10,131 nucleotides of DNA from JAHEJX01 sp041605955 (lineage in GTDB: Bacteria; Actinomycetota; Acidimicrobiia; Spongiisociales; UBA5794): the NCBI GenBank assembly GCA_041605955.1, contig JBFIXI010000098.1, forward strand, positions 1 through 10,131, read 5' to 3'. Below the pieces are notes generated by a model that saw only the letters and a list, made by a program, of their open reading frames with translations, searched no databases and was not told where the DNA came from. The translations under genes and the position numbers were made by a program. Below are positions 1-6,511 of the stretch, in pieces (positions within the stretch are counted from its first letter, which is position 1; each line of letters opens with the position of its first letter).

Positions 1-13
1 CGTTCCGCCAAGT

Positions 14-46
14 GCACCAGAGGCTCGTACGCGCTCGCGCTGGTGC
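14..46 (-). terminator. weak hairpin after toxin gene
   Basis: GCACCAG at 14-20 is repeated inverted as CTGGTGC at 40-46, giving a 7-bp stem with a 19-nt loop, starting 8 nt beyond the toxin stop codon. There is no clear U-run on the minus strand, and the loop is long. It could be a weak or factor-dependent terminator, or chance. Confidence 0.2.
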
Positions 47-53
47 GTGCCGG

Positions 54-392
54 TCAGTGGTTGAGCAGCGTCTTGATGACAGTGCTGACCTGGTTGCTGA
101 TCCCTGGTCCTATGGCGCCGAGGCGATGAACGAGCCGGTTGCGGTTGATCAACCGGATCAGCTCGCACTGGATGTAGCTGGTGGAGTCGAGACCGGTGTC
201 GGCGCTGGCCTCGACCTCGACGTGGAGCGAGAGGCCGCGCCGGGCAGTGGTCAGTGGGACTGCAATCACGAACGGAAACCCAGGACCGAACGTGTCGGGC
301 GGACCAAGGATCAATGCCGGGCGGTGCGCGGCCGGCTCACCGGGATACGGCACGCCGAAGTCGACGAGCCAGAGATCATCAACCGATGCCAT
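54..392 (-). CDS. mazF: MazF/PemK-type endoribonuclease toxin
   Basis: This 112-residue protein has the normal length of a MazF toxin, a sequence-specific mRNA endonuclease held inactive by its antitoxin. It shows the family pattern in order: an N-terminal LWLVDFG strand, EPAAHRPALIL (residues 19-29) with the conserved Arg24-Pro25, VPLTT (45-49) with the Thr that pairs with that Arg in catalysis, and STSYIQCELIRLINRNRLV (70-88), the C-terminal strand/helix block. The start ATG lies inside the end of the upstream antitoxin gene (14-bp overlap), the usual translationally coupled arrangement. Both key residues are present, so the toxin looks intact. The exact RNA target cannot be read from sequence, and PemK or ChpK naming would be equally acceptable. 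Confidence 0.85.
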   Translation of the reverse strand: MASVDDLWLVDFGVPYPGEPAAHRPALILGPPDTFGPGFPFVIAVPLTTARRGLSLHVEVEASADTGLDSTSYIQCELIRLINRNRLVHRLGAIGPGISNQVSTVIKTLLNH

Positions 393-615
393 CGCTCACC
401 GACGTGTCATCCGCCTCGGCGAGGTAGGCATGCCATGCCTCAGGGTCCTCGCGGAGATCGGCAAGCTCGGCGGCCACCTGATGGGCGAAGCGTTGGCGTC
501 GGAGAGCTTCGGCGGCGTCGCGAACCGTCTCGATGAGCGATGCCCCAGTCGCTTTGCTCAGAGCGAGGAGGCGGGCGTGGGTGTCGGTATCCACTCGAAT
601 TGTCGTAGTACCCAT
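379..615 (-). CDS. ribbon-helix-helix antitoxin of the MazF pair
   Basis: A 78-residue protein encoded directly upstream of, and overlapping, the MazF-type toxin. Residues 3-10 (TTTIRVDT) read as the single DNA-binding beta strand of a ribbon-helix-helix fold, followed by two amphipathic helices (about 11-21 and 25-40). The acidic, tryptophan-containing tail (about 50-78: ELADLREDPEAWHAYL) is the kind of segment that wraps around and blocks a toxin. It should both neutralise the toxin and repress its own promoter, and the palindrome at 618-630 immediately upstream is the likely site. There is no Shine-Dalgarno before the ATG, and a -10-like box lies about 16 bp upstream, so translation may be leaderless or nearly so. 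The fold is an inference from sequence pattern; the pairing with mazF is strong. Confidence 0.8.
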   Translation of the reverse strand: MGTTTIRVDTDTHARLLALSKATGASLIETVRDAAEALRRQRFAHQVAAELADLREDPEAWHAYLAEADDTSVSDGIG

Positions 616-617
616 AG

Positions 618-652
618 ATGTAGTCTACATAATGTATATGGCCTGTCTACAT
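618..652. promoter_or_regulatory. palindromic operator of the toxin-antitoxin operon
   Basis: ATGTAG-T-CTACAT at 618-630 is a perfect 13-bp palindrome. Its right arm, GTCTACAT (623-630), recurs as a direct repeat at 645-652, 22 bp away and so about two helical turns. The block sits immediately upstream of the antitoxin start (615) in an unusually AT-rich stretch for this window. Ribbon-helix-helix antitoxins typically bind such short repeated half-sites cooperatively. Confidence 0.6.
631..636 (-). promoter_or_regulatory. -10 box of the antitoxin-toxin promoter
   Basis: Read on the minus strand, 636-631 is TACATT, a good match to TATAAT, lying between the two operator repeats. The start codon at 615 would be only about 8-10 nt past the transcription start. 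A candidate -35 is TCGAAG (minus strand, 658-653) with a 16-bp spacer, which is a poor match. Repressor binding to the flanking repeats would cover this box. Confidence 0.4.
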
Positions 653-691
653 CTTCGACCGCACACCCAATGCTCACGCCGATCACCACGT

Positions 692-1183
692 ATGCGCCTG
701 ACCTTCAGCGCCACGGACGCTTCCAGTGCATTGGGCATGGCTCTGGCCTTGGAGGACGTCGCTGCGGCCGCTGCCGGCCTGGAGGGGATAGTGACCGCCG
801 TGGTAGTTGCGGACGCCAACACTCCCGATGGTGAGGCCACCTGGGTCCGGACCCCGTTGCTCAACCTGACGACGATCGGTGAGCGCCTCGGCGTCAGCCG
901 TCAGCGAGCTGCCCAGCTTGCCAACGAGCACGCCTAATTTCCGCCGCCGGTCGCGGCCGATCGGCCGCTCTATGAGGAAGCCGCCATCGAAGCCTTCGCC
1001 GACATGTGGGAACGCAAGACCGGCCGGCCGGCTGCGACCGGATGCACGTTCGCCCTAATCGCAACATGCAACGACCGGCCGAGCGGTCGGCTCAGGCAAC
1101 CATTTGCGGCCGCCGGATTTGTCATCGGCCAAGAGGGCGTACGCCTCTATCGCATTTCGGAGTCGCAAGGCACGCTCGCGTGA
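692..1183 (+). pseudogene. helix-turn-helix DNA-binding protein, interrupted by in-frame TAA
   Basis: From ATG 692 the frame encodes 81 residues ending in a helix-turn-helix (about residues 58-78, with ERLGVSRQRAAQLANEH), then meets TAA at 935-937. The same frame stays open for 81 more codons to TGA 1181-1183. The sequence right after the stop, FPPPVA followed by PLYEEAAIEAFADMWERKTGR, is what normally follows this helix-turn-helix in small actinobacterial regulators (an EHxDFPxPVA turn, then a wing with the target-recognition helix). The stop therefore seems to cut a formerly continuous domain. The N-terminal 55 residues form an Ala-rich alpha/beta segment I do not recognise. The true C-terminal end is uncertain, since codon use after about 1040 is less gene-like. 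If not a pseudogene, the truncated 692-937 product would be an 81-residue protein. The gene is divergent from the toxin-antitoxin pair and has no evident Shine-Dalgarno. Confidence 0.5.
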
Positions 1184-1201
1184 GAATCGCAAACCCGAGT
1201 G

Positions 1202-1207
1202 AGGAGG
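1202..1207 (+). promoter_or_regulatory. strong Shine-Dalgarno deciding a GTG start
   Basis: AGGAGG (within AGGAGGTGA, 1202-1210) lies 5 nt before GTG 1213. It fixes the start of the two-transmembrane protein there rather than at the in-frame GTG 1207, which overlaps the site itself. Confidence 0.7.
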
Positions 1208-1212
1208 TGACC

Positions 1213-1473
1213 GTGGCCGACCTAACTGATCGCCGTGAAGCGGCCCTGAGACGGGTGAAAGCAAAGCGGGACTTCAGAAACCATGCGGCGGTCTACGTCG
1301 TCGTGAATACGATGCTGGTCGTCATCTGGGCGATATCCGGCGCGGGGTATTTCTGGCCGATTTGGCCAATCGCGGGCTGGGGTGTCGGGCTTGCCTTCAA
1401 TGCGTGGGCGGCCTATTTCGAGCGTCCCATCACCGAGGTGGACGTCCAGAAAGAGATGGAAAGGAGCGCCTAG
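1213..1473 (+). CDS. 2TM-domain small membrane protein
   Basis: An 86-residue protein with a basic N-terminal segment (residues 7-23, rich in Arg/Lys) and two hydrophobic segments: about 24-42 (NHAAVYVVVNTMLVVIWAIS) and about 47-68 (FWPIWPIAGWGVGLAFNAWA). An acidic/basic tail follows (EVDVQKEMERSA). The FxNHxxVYxxVN and FWPxWPxxGWGxGLxxNA patterns are those of the 2TM domain family, found alone or at the end of sensor proteins in many bacteria; its biochemical role is not established. The GTG start is chosen because a consensus Shine-Dalgarno stands 5 nt before it. The gene stands alone, between a decayed regulator and a tRNA. Longer upstream starts in the same frame lack coding character. 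Confidence 0.8.
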   Translation: MADLTDRREAALRRVKAKRDFRNHAAVYVVVNTMLVVIWAISGAGYFWPIWPIAGWGVGLAFNAWAAYFERPITEVDVQKEMERSA

Positions 1474-1540
1474 TCGCGCGTTGCTGGACCGCCGGAGGGC
1501 TGTGAACAGTCGGCGCCGGGGCTTCTAATACATCGACCCG

Positions 1541-1556
1541 GACGACATGGGTCGTC
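1541..1556 (+). terminator. short hairpin after 2TM gene, possible terminator
   Basis: GACGAC-ATGG-GTCGTC forms a 6-bp stem with a 4-nt loop, 67 nt past the 2TM stop codon. Only a short pyrimidine run follows it, so it is a weak candidate. A second hairpin, CGTCGT-GCATTA-ACGACG (1607-1624), is followed by TTTC and is the alternative. Confidence 0.25.
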
Positions 1557-1731
1557 TTCACGAAGTTCATGGAAGCGGCGACCGTTGGCGATCTCGCCGC
1601 CGACTTCGTCGTGCATTAACGACGTTTCGCTGTGCGACCAACAGGGACGGATCGCTCCAGCCTTTCGGTGACAGAACAGCTCCTGAACCAACCCGGCGAT
1701 CAATAGAGCAGTCTGCGAAGCAAACCGCCAA

Positions 1732-1752
1732 CGGACCCCCCCGGCGGGTCCG
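1732..1752 (-). terminator. terminator hairpin of tRNA-Leu
   Basis: CGGACCC (1732-1738) and GGGTCCG (1746-1752) form a perfect 7-bp stem with a 7-nt loop. Read on the minus strand the hairpin begins 3 nt after the 3' end of the tRNA and is followed by a moderately T/G-rich stretch (TTGGCGGTTTGC). The position and stem strength suit transcription termination of the tRNA, although the U-run is imperfect. Confidence 0.6.
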
Positions 1753-1754
1753 CG

Positions 1755-1838
<84 letters not shown>

Positions 1839-1850
1839 GGGCGGGTGAAG

Positions 1851-1856
1851 ATGGTA
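1851..1856 (-). promoter_or_regulatory. possible -10 box of tRNA-Leu
   Basis: Minus-strand TACCAT at 1856-1851 lies 12 nt upstream of the mature tRNA 5' end and matches the -10 consensus at four of six positions. No good -35 box is seen at the right distance. Confidence 0.3.
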
Positions 1857-1922
1857 CCAGCCCCAGCCGACCGATCATTCGCGCCCGCCGCGGCCATTGC
1901 TCCTGCTATTCCGCTGGCTCCT

Positions 1923-1928
1923 TACAAT
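1923..1928 (+). promoter_or_regulatory. -10 box of the fhaA-pbpA operon, leaderless start
   Basis: TACAAT at 1923-1928 ends 7 nt before the fhaA ATG at 1936, so the transcription start would coincide with the start codon. There is no Shine-Dalgarno in front of that ATG, consistent with a leaderless mRNA. A -35 match at standard spacing is not evident; TTGCTC at 1897-1902 is 20 bp away, which is too far. Confidence 0.45.
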
Positions 1929-1935
1929 CCCAGCC

Positions 1936-2592
1936 ATGCGGCTGGCACGTGAGTTGGAAAAGCGTCTCGAACGCCTCGTCGACGGGGTGTCGGGGGCGAT
2001 CTTCCGGGGGCGGGTGCATCCCGTCGACTTGGGCACCCGGATCGTGCGGGACGCAGACCTCAACATGATCGAGGGCCCGGCCGGCCCGGTGGTCCCCAAC
2101 GACTATCAGATCGCCCTCAACCCACAGGATCTCGCCGCGGTCGGAGCCGGCTCGTTGGCCACGGAGCTGACCCACACTCTGGCGGCCACCGCTGTCGAGC
2201 GCGGCTGGCGGCTCGAAGGGCCGCCTCACATCGAGGTGGTCCCCGAGCCCTCCGTGAAGCCCAACCACATGAAGATGCTGAGCCGCATAGCGCCCGGCGA
2301 GTTGGACCCGTGGGGACAGCTGATAGGCACCGGGCGCCATGCCGAGCTTCGCGCCAATCGGGTGTTGATCGGTCGCGCCGCGGACTGCGATGTCCGTCTC
2401 CCCGACGCCGAGGTCTCGCGGCGTCACGCCATCATCTACCGCGCCCAGCACCGGACCTGGATAACGGATCTCGACTCATCCAATGGAACCACCGTCGACG
2501 GGATCGGCGTTACGAACTCGACACCGCTGCGGCCCGGCGCTCAGTTGACCATCGGCCCAGTGAGCTTCATGTTTCGTTTGGTGGAACCATGA
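1936..2592 (+). CDS. fhaA: FhaA-like protein, DUF3662 plus FHA domain
   Basis: A 218-residue cytosolic phosphopeptide reader. Residues 1-110 match the FhaA N-terminal domain (DUF3662), opening with LEKRLERLVDGVSGAIFRGRVHPVDL. Residues about 140-216 are a forkhead-associated domain with all signature residues: Gly146-Arg147 (VLIGRAADCDVRLPD), Ser161-x-x-His164 (VSRRHAII) and Asn183-Gly184 (DSSNGTTVDG). FHA domains bind phosphothreonine peptides; in mycobacteria FhaA is phosphorylated by PknB and binds the lipid II flippase pseudokinase. The start at 1936 is chosen because homologues begin just before the ELEKRLERLV helix and a -10 box sits directly upstream; the TTG at 1897 would add a hydrophobic stretch with no family support. 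It is much shorter than mycobacterial FhaA (over 500 residues) because the long low-complexity linker is missing. It is the first gene of the operon. Confidence 0.9.
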   Translation: MRLARELEKRLERLVDGVSGAIFRGRVHPVDLGTRIVRDADLNMIEGPAGPVVPNDYQIALNPQDLAAVGAGSLATELTHTLAATAVERGWRLEGPPHIEVVPEPSVKPNHMKMLSRIAPGELDPWGQLIGTGRHAELRANRVLIGRAADCDVRLPDAEVSRRHAIIYRAQHRTWITDLDSSNGTTVDGIGVTNSTPLRPGAQLTIGPVSFMFRLVEP

Positions 2593-2615
2593 GTCGAACA
2601 ACCGGGGGTCAGTAG
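2589..2615 (+). other. 8-codon ORF bridging fhaA and fhaB
   Basis: ATG 2589 overlaps the fhaA stop as ATGA. It encodes MSRTTGGQ and ends in TAG at 2613-2615, 3 nt before the fhaB ATG and in the same frame as fhaB. It may carry terminating ribosomes to fhaB, which lacks a convincing Shine-Dalgarno, or may be an old extended fhaB start closed by a stop. It is unlikely to make a functional peptide. Confidence 0.3.
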
Positions 2616-2618
2616 CCC

Positions 2619-3032
2619 ATGCCGGCGCTCTTCCTGAATCTGCTCAAGCTGATCTTCCTTGCGTTGATCTATCTCTTCCTGTGGCAGGTGGCCCGCTCGA
2701 TCGGGTCCCACGTCGGGGCTCCCCAGGCCGGTCGCTCCACGAGGCGCGCCGCCGAGATGGTGGTGGTTCGCTCTGATTCGAATCCGGGGCAGCGGTTCCC
2801 CATTGGCGCACCGGCGGTCATAGGCCGCAGCGCCGACGCCGACATCGTCATCGATGATCCGTACGCTTCCGATTTCCACGTCCGGGTGGGCATCCAGGAC
2901 GGCACCGTCCTGGCCAGCGACCTCGGCAGTACCAACGGCACTTACGTGAACGGCCGCCGAGTAACGGTGCCGACGCCGCTGATCAAGGGTGACTCCATCC
3001 AGATCGGCAAGACCATCCTCGAGGTGCGATGA
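2619..3032 (+). CDS. fhaB: FhaB/FipA-like membrane-anchored FHA protein
   Basis: A 137-residue protein with one N-terminal transmembrane helix (residues about 4-26), a charged linker (27-45), and an FHA domain (about 47-136). The FHA core residues are present: Gly69-Arg70 (VIGRSADADIVIDD), Ser84-x-x-His87 (ASDFHVRV) and Asn106-Gly107 (STNGTYVNG). The layout and length resemble mycobacterial FhaB/FipA (155 residues), which binds phosphothreonine on partners at the divisome. The anchor should hold the domain at the inner membrane face near RodA and PbpA. The stop overlaps the pstP start as ATGA, so the two are translationally coupled. Start chosen because the transmembrane helix follows immediately and homologues begin the same way. 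Confidence 0.9.
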   Translation: MPALFLNLLKLIFLALIYLFLWQVARSIGSHVGAPQAGRSTRRAAEMVVVRSDSNPGQRFPIGAPAVIGRSADADIVIDDPYASDFHVRVGIQDGTVLASDLGSTNGTYVNGRRVTVPTPLIKGDSIQIGKTILEVR

Positions 3033-3739
3033 ACTACACGATTGCGACCGCCACCCACGTAGGGCGAGTACGCGACGGCAACGAGGACGCCGTGCACCCG
3101 GTCGGAGACGAGACGACCAGCGGCCCCGTCATCGTGGCCGTTGCCGACGGCATGGGCGGGCACGCCGCCGGTGAGGTGGCCAGCGCCCTCGCCATCGAGC
3201 AAGCCACCGCGCTCGCCGAGGGCAGCGCGCTCGATCGGGTACAGGCCGCCAATGCCGCGGTCGTGGCAACCGCGGCCGACGACGTTGCCCTTGCCGGCAT
3301 GGGCACCACGCTGACGTTGGCCATCTTCTCTGCCGACGGCCGCCTCGAGATCGGCCACGTTGGTGACAGCCGAGCCTATCTGTGGCGCAATGAGCGCCTG
3401 ACCCAGCTGACCATCGATCACACACTCGTACACGAGTTGATCGCCCAGGGGCGGCTGGCGCCCGAGGAAGCGGAAACCCACCCCCGCCGCCACATGCTCA
3501 CACGCACCGTGGGGATGGGGGACGTGCTGGTCGACACGCTGGAGATCCATTTGATGCCGGGCGATCGAGTCTTGCTGTGTTCCGACGGGTTGACCGGGAT
3601 GGTCTCCGATGAGCGCATCGCTCGCATCCTCGAGCACACCGCGGCAGCCGCCGACGCCGTCTGGTCGCTCGTAGAAGCCGCCAACGCGGCAGGGGGCCTC
3701 GACAACACGACCGTAGCCGTCGTCGACGTCACCGAATGA
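3029..3739 (+). CDS. pstP: PP2C-family Ser/Thr protein phosphatase, no membrane anchor
   Basis: A 236-residue metal-dependent (PPM/PP2C) phosphatase that removes phosphate from Ser/Thr on proteins and so reverses PknA/PknB-type kinases. Family motifs are in order: VRDGNEDA (14-21), ADGMGGHAAGE (39-49) with metal ligands Asp40-Gly41, GMGTTL (90-95), GHVGDSRAYL (109-118) with Asp113, LCSDGLTGMVSD (183-194) with Asp186, and GGLDNTTVAVVDV (222-234) with Asp225. The chain ends right after the catalytic domain. Mycobacterial PstP continues into a juxtamembrane segment, a transmembrane helix and an extracellular domain; here none is present, so this one should be soluble. It is coupled by ATGA overlaps to fhaB upstream and rodA downstream. 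Catalytic residues look intact. Confidence 0.92.
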   Translation: MNYTIATATHVGRVRDGNEDAVHPVGDETTSGPVIVAVADGMGGHAAGEVASALAIEQATALAEGSALDRVQAANAAVVATAADDVALAGMGTTLTLAIFSADGRLEIGHVGDSRAYLWRNERLTQLTIDHTLVHELIAQGRLAPEEAETHPRRHMLTRTVGMGDVLVDTLEIHLMPGDRVLLCSDGLTGMVSDERIARILEHTAAAADAVWSLVEAANAAGGLDNTTVAVVDVTE

Positions 3740-5028
3740 GCCGGTCGGCCGAAGCGGCGCTGTTGCTGACGGCAAGCGTTGTCGCCGCTTTCGGCACCGC
3801 GCTCATCGGATTCACCCGCGGCGTCGGGCTCGACGCTCAAGTGGCGGTGACCTTCATGGTCTTCGTCGCATCCTTCGGCACCGTTCACCTCGCGCTGCGC
3901 CGATGGGCTCCCGCGGCCAACCCCCTGCTGTTTCCGCTAGCGGCGTTTCTCACCGCCATCGGGCTCACCGAGGTCTACCGGCTCGACCCTGAGCTGGGCA
4001 GCCTGCAGCGCTGGTCCCTACTGATCTCGGGGGTGGCTGTCGCCGGAGTGCTGGCCTTGCTGCGCGGCGAAGGGGTGGTGGTGCTGCGCCGCTACCGCTA
4101 TCTGTTCCTGATGGCCGGCGCCGGGCTGTTGCTGCTTCCGCTGCTACCCGACTCGTTCTGGATCCACGGGATCGAGGCCAACGGCTCCCGACTGTGGGTC
4201 GGGTTCGATCTCCCCGTCGAGCGATCGGTCAGCTTCCAGCCGGGCGAGCTCGCCAAGCTGGCGCTGGCCATATTCCTAGCTTCCTATCTCGCCGACCATC
4301 ACCTGGCGATGGCGACCACGCGCCGCATGATCGGGCGGCTGTCCGTCCCGCCGTTTCGTCAGTTCGGCCCGATCGTGCTGGCAGCGCTCGCCGCTTTCGC
4401 AGTGTTGGTGTATCAGCGCGATCTGGGGGCATCGCTGCTGGTCTTCGCATTGTTCGTCGGGGCGATCTACCTCGCCACCGGCAAGCTCGCTTACGTCGTC
4501 GCCGGCGGCGCGCTGGTTGCCGCTGGTGGCCTGGTGGCGTATCAGCTCTTCGGCCACGTGCAACGTCGGGTGAGCGCGTGGCTCGATCCCTTTGCCGATT
4601 TCTCGGATGCCGGATATCAGGTGGCCCAGGGGCTGTTCGCTCTCGGATCGGGCAGCCTCACCGGCAGCGGCATCGGGTTGGGTCGCCCGGATCTCATTCC
4701 TGCGGCAGCCACTGACTTCATCTTTGCCGCCGTCGCCGAGGAGATGGGAGTTGCCGGCGCCATTGCTGTCATCACGGGCTACGCGCTGGTGGTCGCTATC
4801 GGCTTTGGGATAGCGCTGCGGACCCGGGACCTCTTCCACAAGTTTCTCGCCGCCAGCCTCACGCTGGTCTTCGCGGTCCAGACGCTGCTCATCATGGCGG
4901 GGGTGCTACGCCTCCTGCCGATCACCGGCATCACCCTGCCGTTCATGTCCTACGGGGGCACGTCGCTGCTAGCCAACATGATCCTGCTGGCGCTCCTGGC
5001 GCGCATCTCTCATGGAGCCCGGACATGA
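3736..5028 (+). CDS. rodA: SEDS peptidoglycan glycosyltransferase RodA/FtsW type
   Basis: A 430-residue polytopic membrane protein, predicted about ten helices, of the SEDS family that polymerises lipid II into glycan strands with a partner class B PBP. Diagnostic segments: QPGELAKLALAIF (168-180), YQRDLGASLLVF (226-237), HVQRRVSAWLDPF (274-286), GYQVAQGLFALGSGSLTGSGIG (293-314), AATDFIFAAVAEEMG (324-338) with Asp327 at the position of the essential SEDS aspartate, and ITGITLPFMSYGGTSLLAN (396-414). Neighbouring pbpA is its expected partner, overlapped by ATGA on both sides. Local context as in mycobacteria favours the name rodA over ftsW; sequence alone does not separate them with certainty. 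The N-terminal 140 residues carry extra hydrophobic segments, as in actinobacterial homologues. Confidence 0.9.
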   Translation: MSRSAEAALLLTASVVAAFGTALIGFTRGVGLDAQVAVTFMVFVASFGTVHLALRRWAPAANPLLFPLAAFLTAIGLTEVYRLDPELGSLQRWSLLISGVAVAGVLALLRGEGVVVLRRYRYLFLMAGAGLLLLPLLPDSFWIHGIEANGSRLWVGFDLPVERSVSFQPGELAKLALAIFLASYLADHHLAMATTRRMIGRLSVPPFRQFGPIVLAALAAFAVLVYQRDLGASLLVFALFVGAIYLATGKLAYVVAGGALVAAGGLVAYQLFGHVQRRVSAWLDPFADFSDAGYQVAQGLFALGSGSLTGSGIGLGRPDLIPAAATDFIFAAVAEEMGVAGAIAVITGYALVVAIGFGIALRTRDLFHKFLAASLTLVFAVQTLLIMAGVLRLLPITGITLPFMSYGGTSLLANMILLALLARISHGART

Positions 5029-6491
5029 ACGGCCCGATCCGTCACCTGGCGGCTGTGATGTTCGCCGGTTTCGCCTTGATGGTCGGCGCCGTCACCTATC
5101 TCCAGGTCATCAAGGGGCCCGACTTTCGTGACGACTCCCGCAACCTGCGGGTGGTGACCGGCAGGGCGGGAAAGGAACGGGGCACCATCATCACGGCCGA
5201 TGGCGTGATCCTGGCCCGCTCCCAAGCAGATCCCGCCGACCCCCAGCAGTTCACACGCGAGTATCCAGAAGGGCCCAACTACGCCCATGCCGTCGGGTAC
5301 GCCACGCTGATCTTCGGAGCCGCCGGCTTGGAAGACAGTCAGTCCGCCGCGTTGGTCTCGGATCGGGACGCCACGATCTCGGGCGTGCTCAACGCCATTC
5401 TCGGCGGCGACATCCGACCGCGCGGGCTCCGGCTGACGTTGGTCGATTCTCTGCAGCGAGCCGCTATCGACGCTCTCGGAGGCCAACGCGGTGCGGTTGT
5501 GGCGCTCGACCCTGACACGGGCGCCATCCTCGCCATGGTCTCTAGCCCCAGCTTCTCCCCTGCCTCCCTGCAGGGACGCAACGCCGGGCCGGCCGGCAAT
5601 GACCTCGCCTCCGACCCCACCGAGCCACTGCGCAACCGCGCCATCGATGCGACTTATCCACCCGGTAGTACATTCAAGATCGTCACGGCAGCCGCCGCCC
5701 TGGAAGCAGGCATGGCCGGCGGAGGCACGACCTTTCCCGACCCAATCGCCCTCGAGCTGCCGGGCTCGACGGCGACGATCAGGAACTACGACGGTCGGGT
5801 CTGCAGCAACGGTGAGTCGGTGACGTTGACCCAGGCGTTCGTGAGCTCGTGCAACACCACGTTCGCGGCACTCGGAATGCAGGTGGGGGCCGCCAACCTG
5901 GTCGCTACGGCCGAAGCCTTCGGATTCAACCAGCCGATACCATTCGACATGGAGACGCTGACCGCCGTGATCCCGCCGGCCGCCTCTTTCGCCAACGACC
6001 TCCCCGGGGTGGCCCAGAGCGCGATTGGACAGCGCGACGTGCGGGCGACCCTGCTCCAGATGGCTTTGGTGGCCGCCGCCGTGGCCAACGACGGCGAGAT
6101 CATGGAGCCCTACCTGGTGCAGGAGGTATTCAACAGCGAAGGCGTGATCGAGGCCGAAATGGAGCCGGCGGTCTGGAGACGAGCGATATCCCCGGCGACG
6201 GCGGCGGCACTGACGGACCTCATGGAGAAGGCAGTGGATGCCGGCACGGGTTTCCGGGCCCAGATCGAGGGAGTGGGGATCGCCGGTAAGACGGGCACGG
6301 CCGAAGTCCCCGACGAGGCGCCCGACCTGTGGTTCGTCGGCTTCGGGCCGGTCACTGCCGACGAGGAGGCTCCCCGGATCGTGGTCGCAGTGGTCGTAGA
6401 GGACGGCGGTGCTGGGGGCGAGGACGGGACGGGCGGCGCGGTGGCTGCCCCGATCGCCCGAGCCGTCCTGGAGGCTTTCCTCGGACGCTGA
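5025..6491 (+). CDS. pbpA: class B penicillin-binding protein (transpeptidase)
   Basis: A 488-residue bitopic protein that cross-links peptidoglycan stem peptides outside the membrane. A single N-terminal helix (about 8-28) anchors it, followed by a short pedestal/dimerisation domain (about 30-150) containing the RGTIITADGVILA motif (52-64). The transpeptidase domain (about 153-486) has all three active-site motifs: Ser215-Thr-Phe-Lys218 in PPGSTFKIVTA, Ser275-Cys-Asn277, and Lys422-Thr-Gly424 in AGKTGTAE. Length and layout match actinobacterial PbpA. The ATG overlaps the rodA stop, consistent with equal production of the SEDS-PBP pair. In mycobacteria pknA and pknB follow directly; here the next gene, 20 bp on, is convergent, so pbpA is the last gene of the operon. 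No hairpin terminator is seen in the 20-bp gap. Confidence 0.93.
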   Translation: MNGPIRHLAAVMFAGFALMVGAVTYLQVIKGPDFRDDSRNLRVVTGRAGKERGTIITADGVILARSQADPADPQQFTREYPEGPNYAHAVGYATLIFGAAGLEDSQSAALVSDRDATISGVLNAILGGDIRPRGLRLTLVDSLQRAAIDALGGQRGAVVALDPDTGAILAMVSSPSFSPASLQGRNAGPAGNDLASDPTEPLRNRAIDATYPPGSTFKIVTAAAALEAGMAGGGTTFPDPIALELPGSTATIRNYDGRVCSNGESVTLTQAFVSSCNTTFAALGMQVGAANLVATAEAFGFNQPIPFDMETLTAVIPPAASFANDLPGVAQSAIGQRDVRATLLQMALVAAAVANDGEIMEPYLVQEVFNSEGVIEAEMEPAVWRRAISPATAAALTDLMEKAVDAGTGFRAQIEGVGIAGKTGTAEVPDEAPDLWFVGFGPVTADEEAPRIVVAVVVEDGGAGGEDGTGGAVAAPIARAVLEAFLGR

Positions 6492-6511
6492 GATACGGAC
6501 CGACCCCGCAG

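Larger units (their letters stand above)
1474..1754. other. intergenic stretch without a convincing gene
   Basis: About 280 bp between the 2TM gene and tRNA-Leu. I see two short hairpins (1541-1556 and 1607-1624), the tRNA terminator at 1732-1752, and a 37-codon open stretch in the plus frame 1506-1619. The end of that stretch (FMEAATVGDLAADFVVH, then TAA) has GC-rich third positions and may be the tail of a lost gene. Nothing here supports a functional protein. Confidence 0.5.

Noticed and set aside
560..585. Possible attachment-site copy of the tRNA-Leu 3' end (shared GCGAGGAGG)
   Set aside because: Only 9 identical bases, inside the antitoxin gene; too short for an att core.
6492..6511. 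Bidirectional terminator between pbpA and the permease
   Set aside because: The 20-bp gap contains no stem-loop or T-run; I could not support one.
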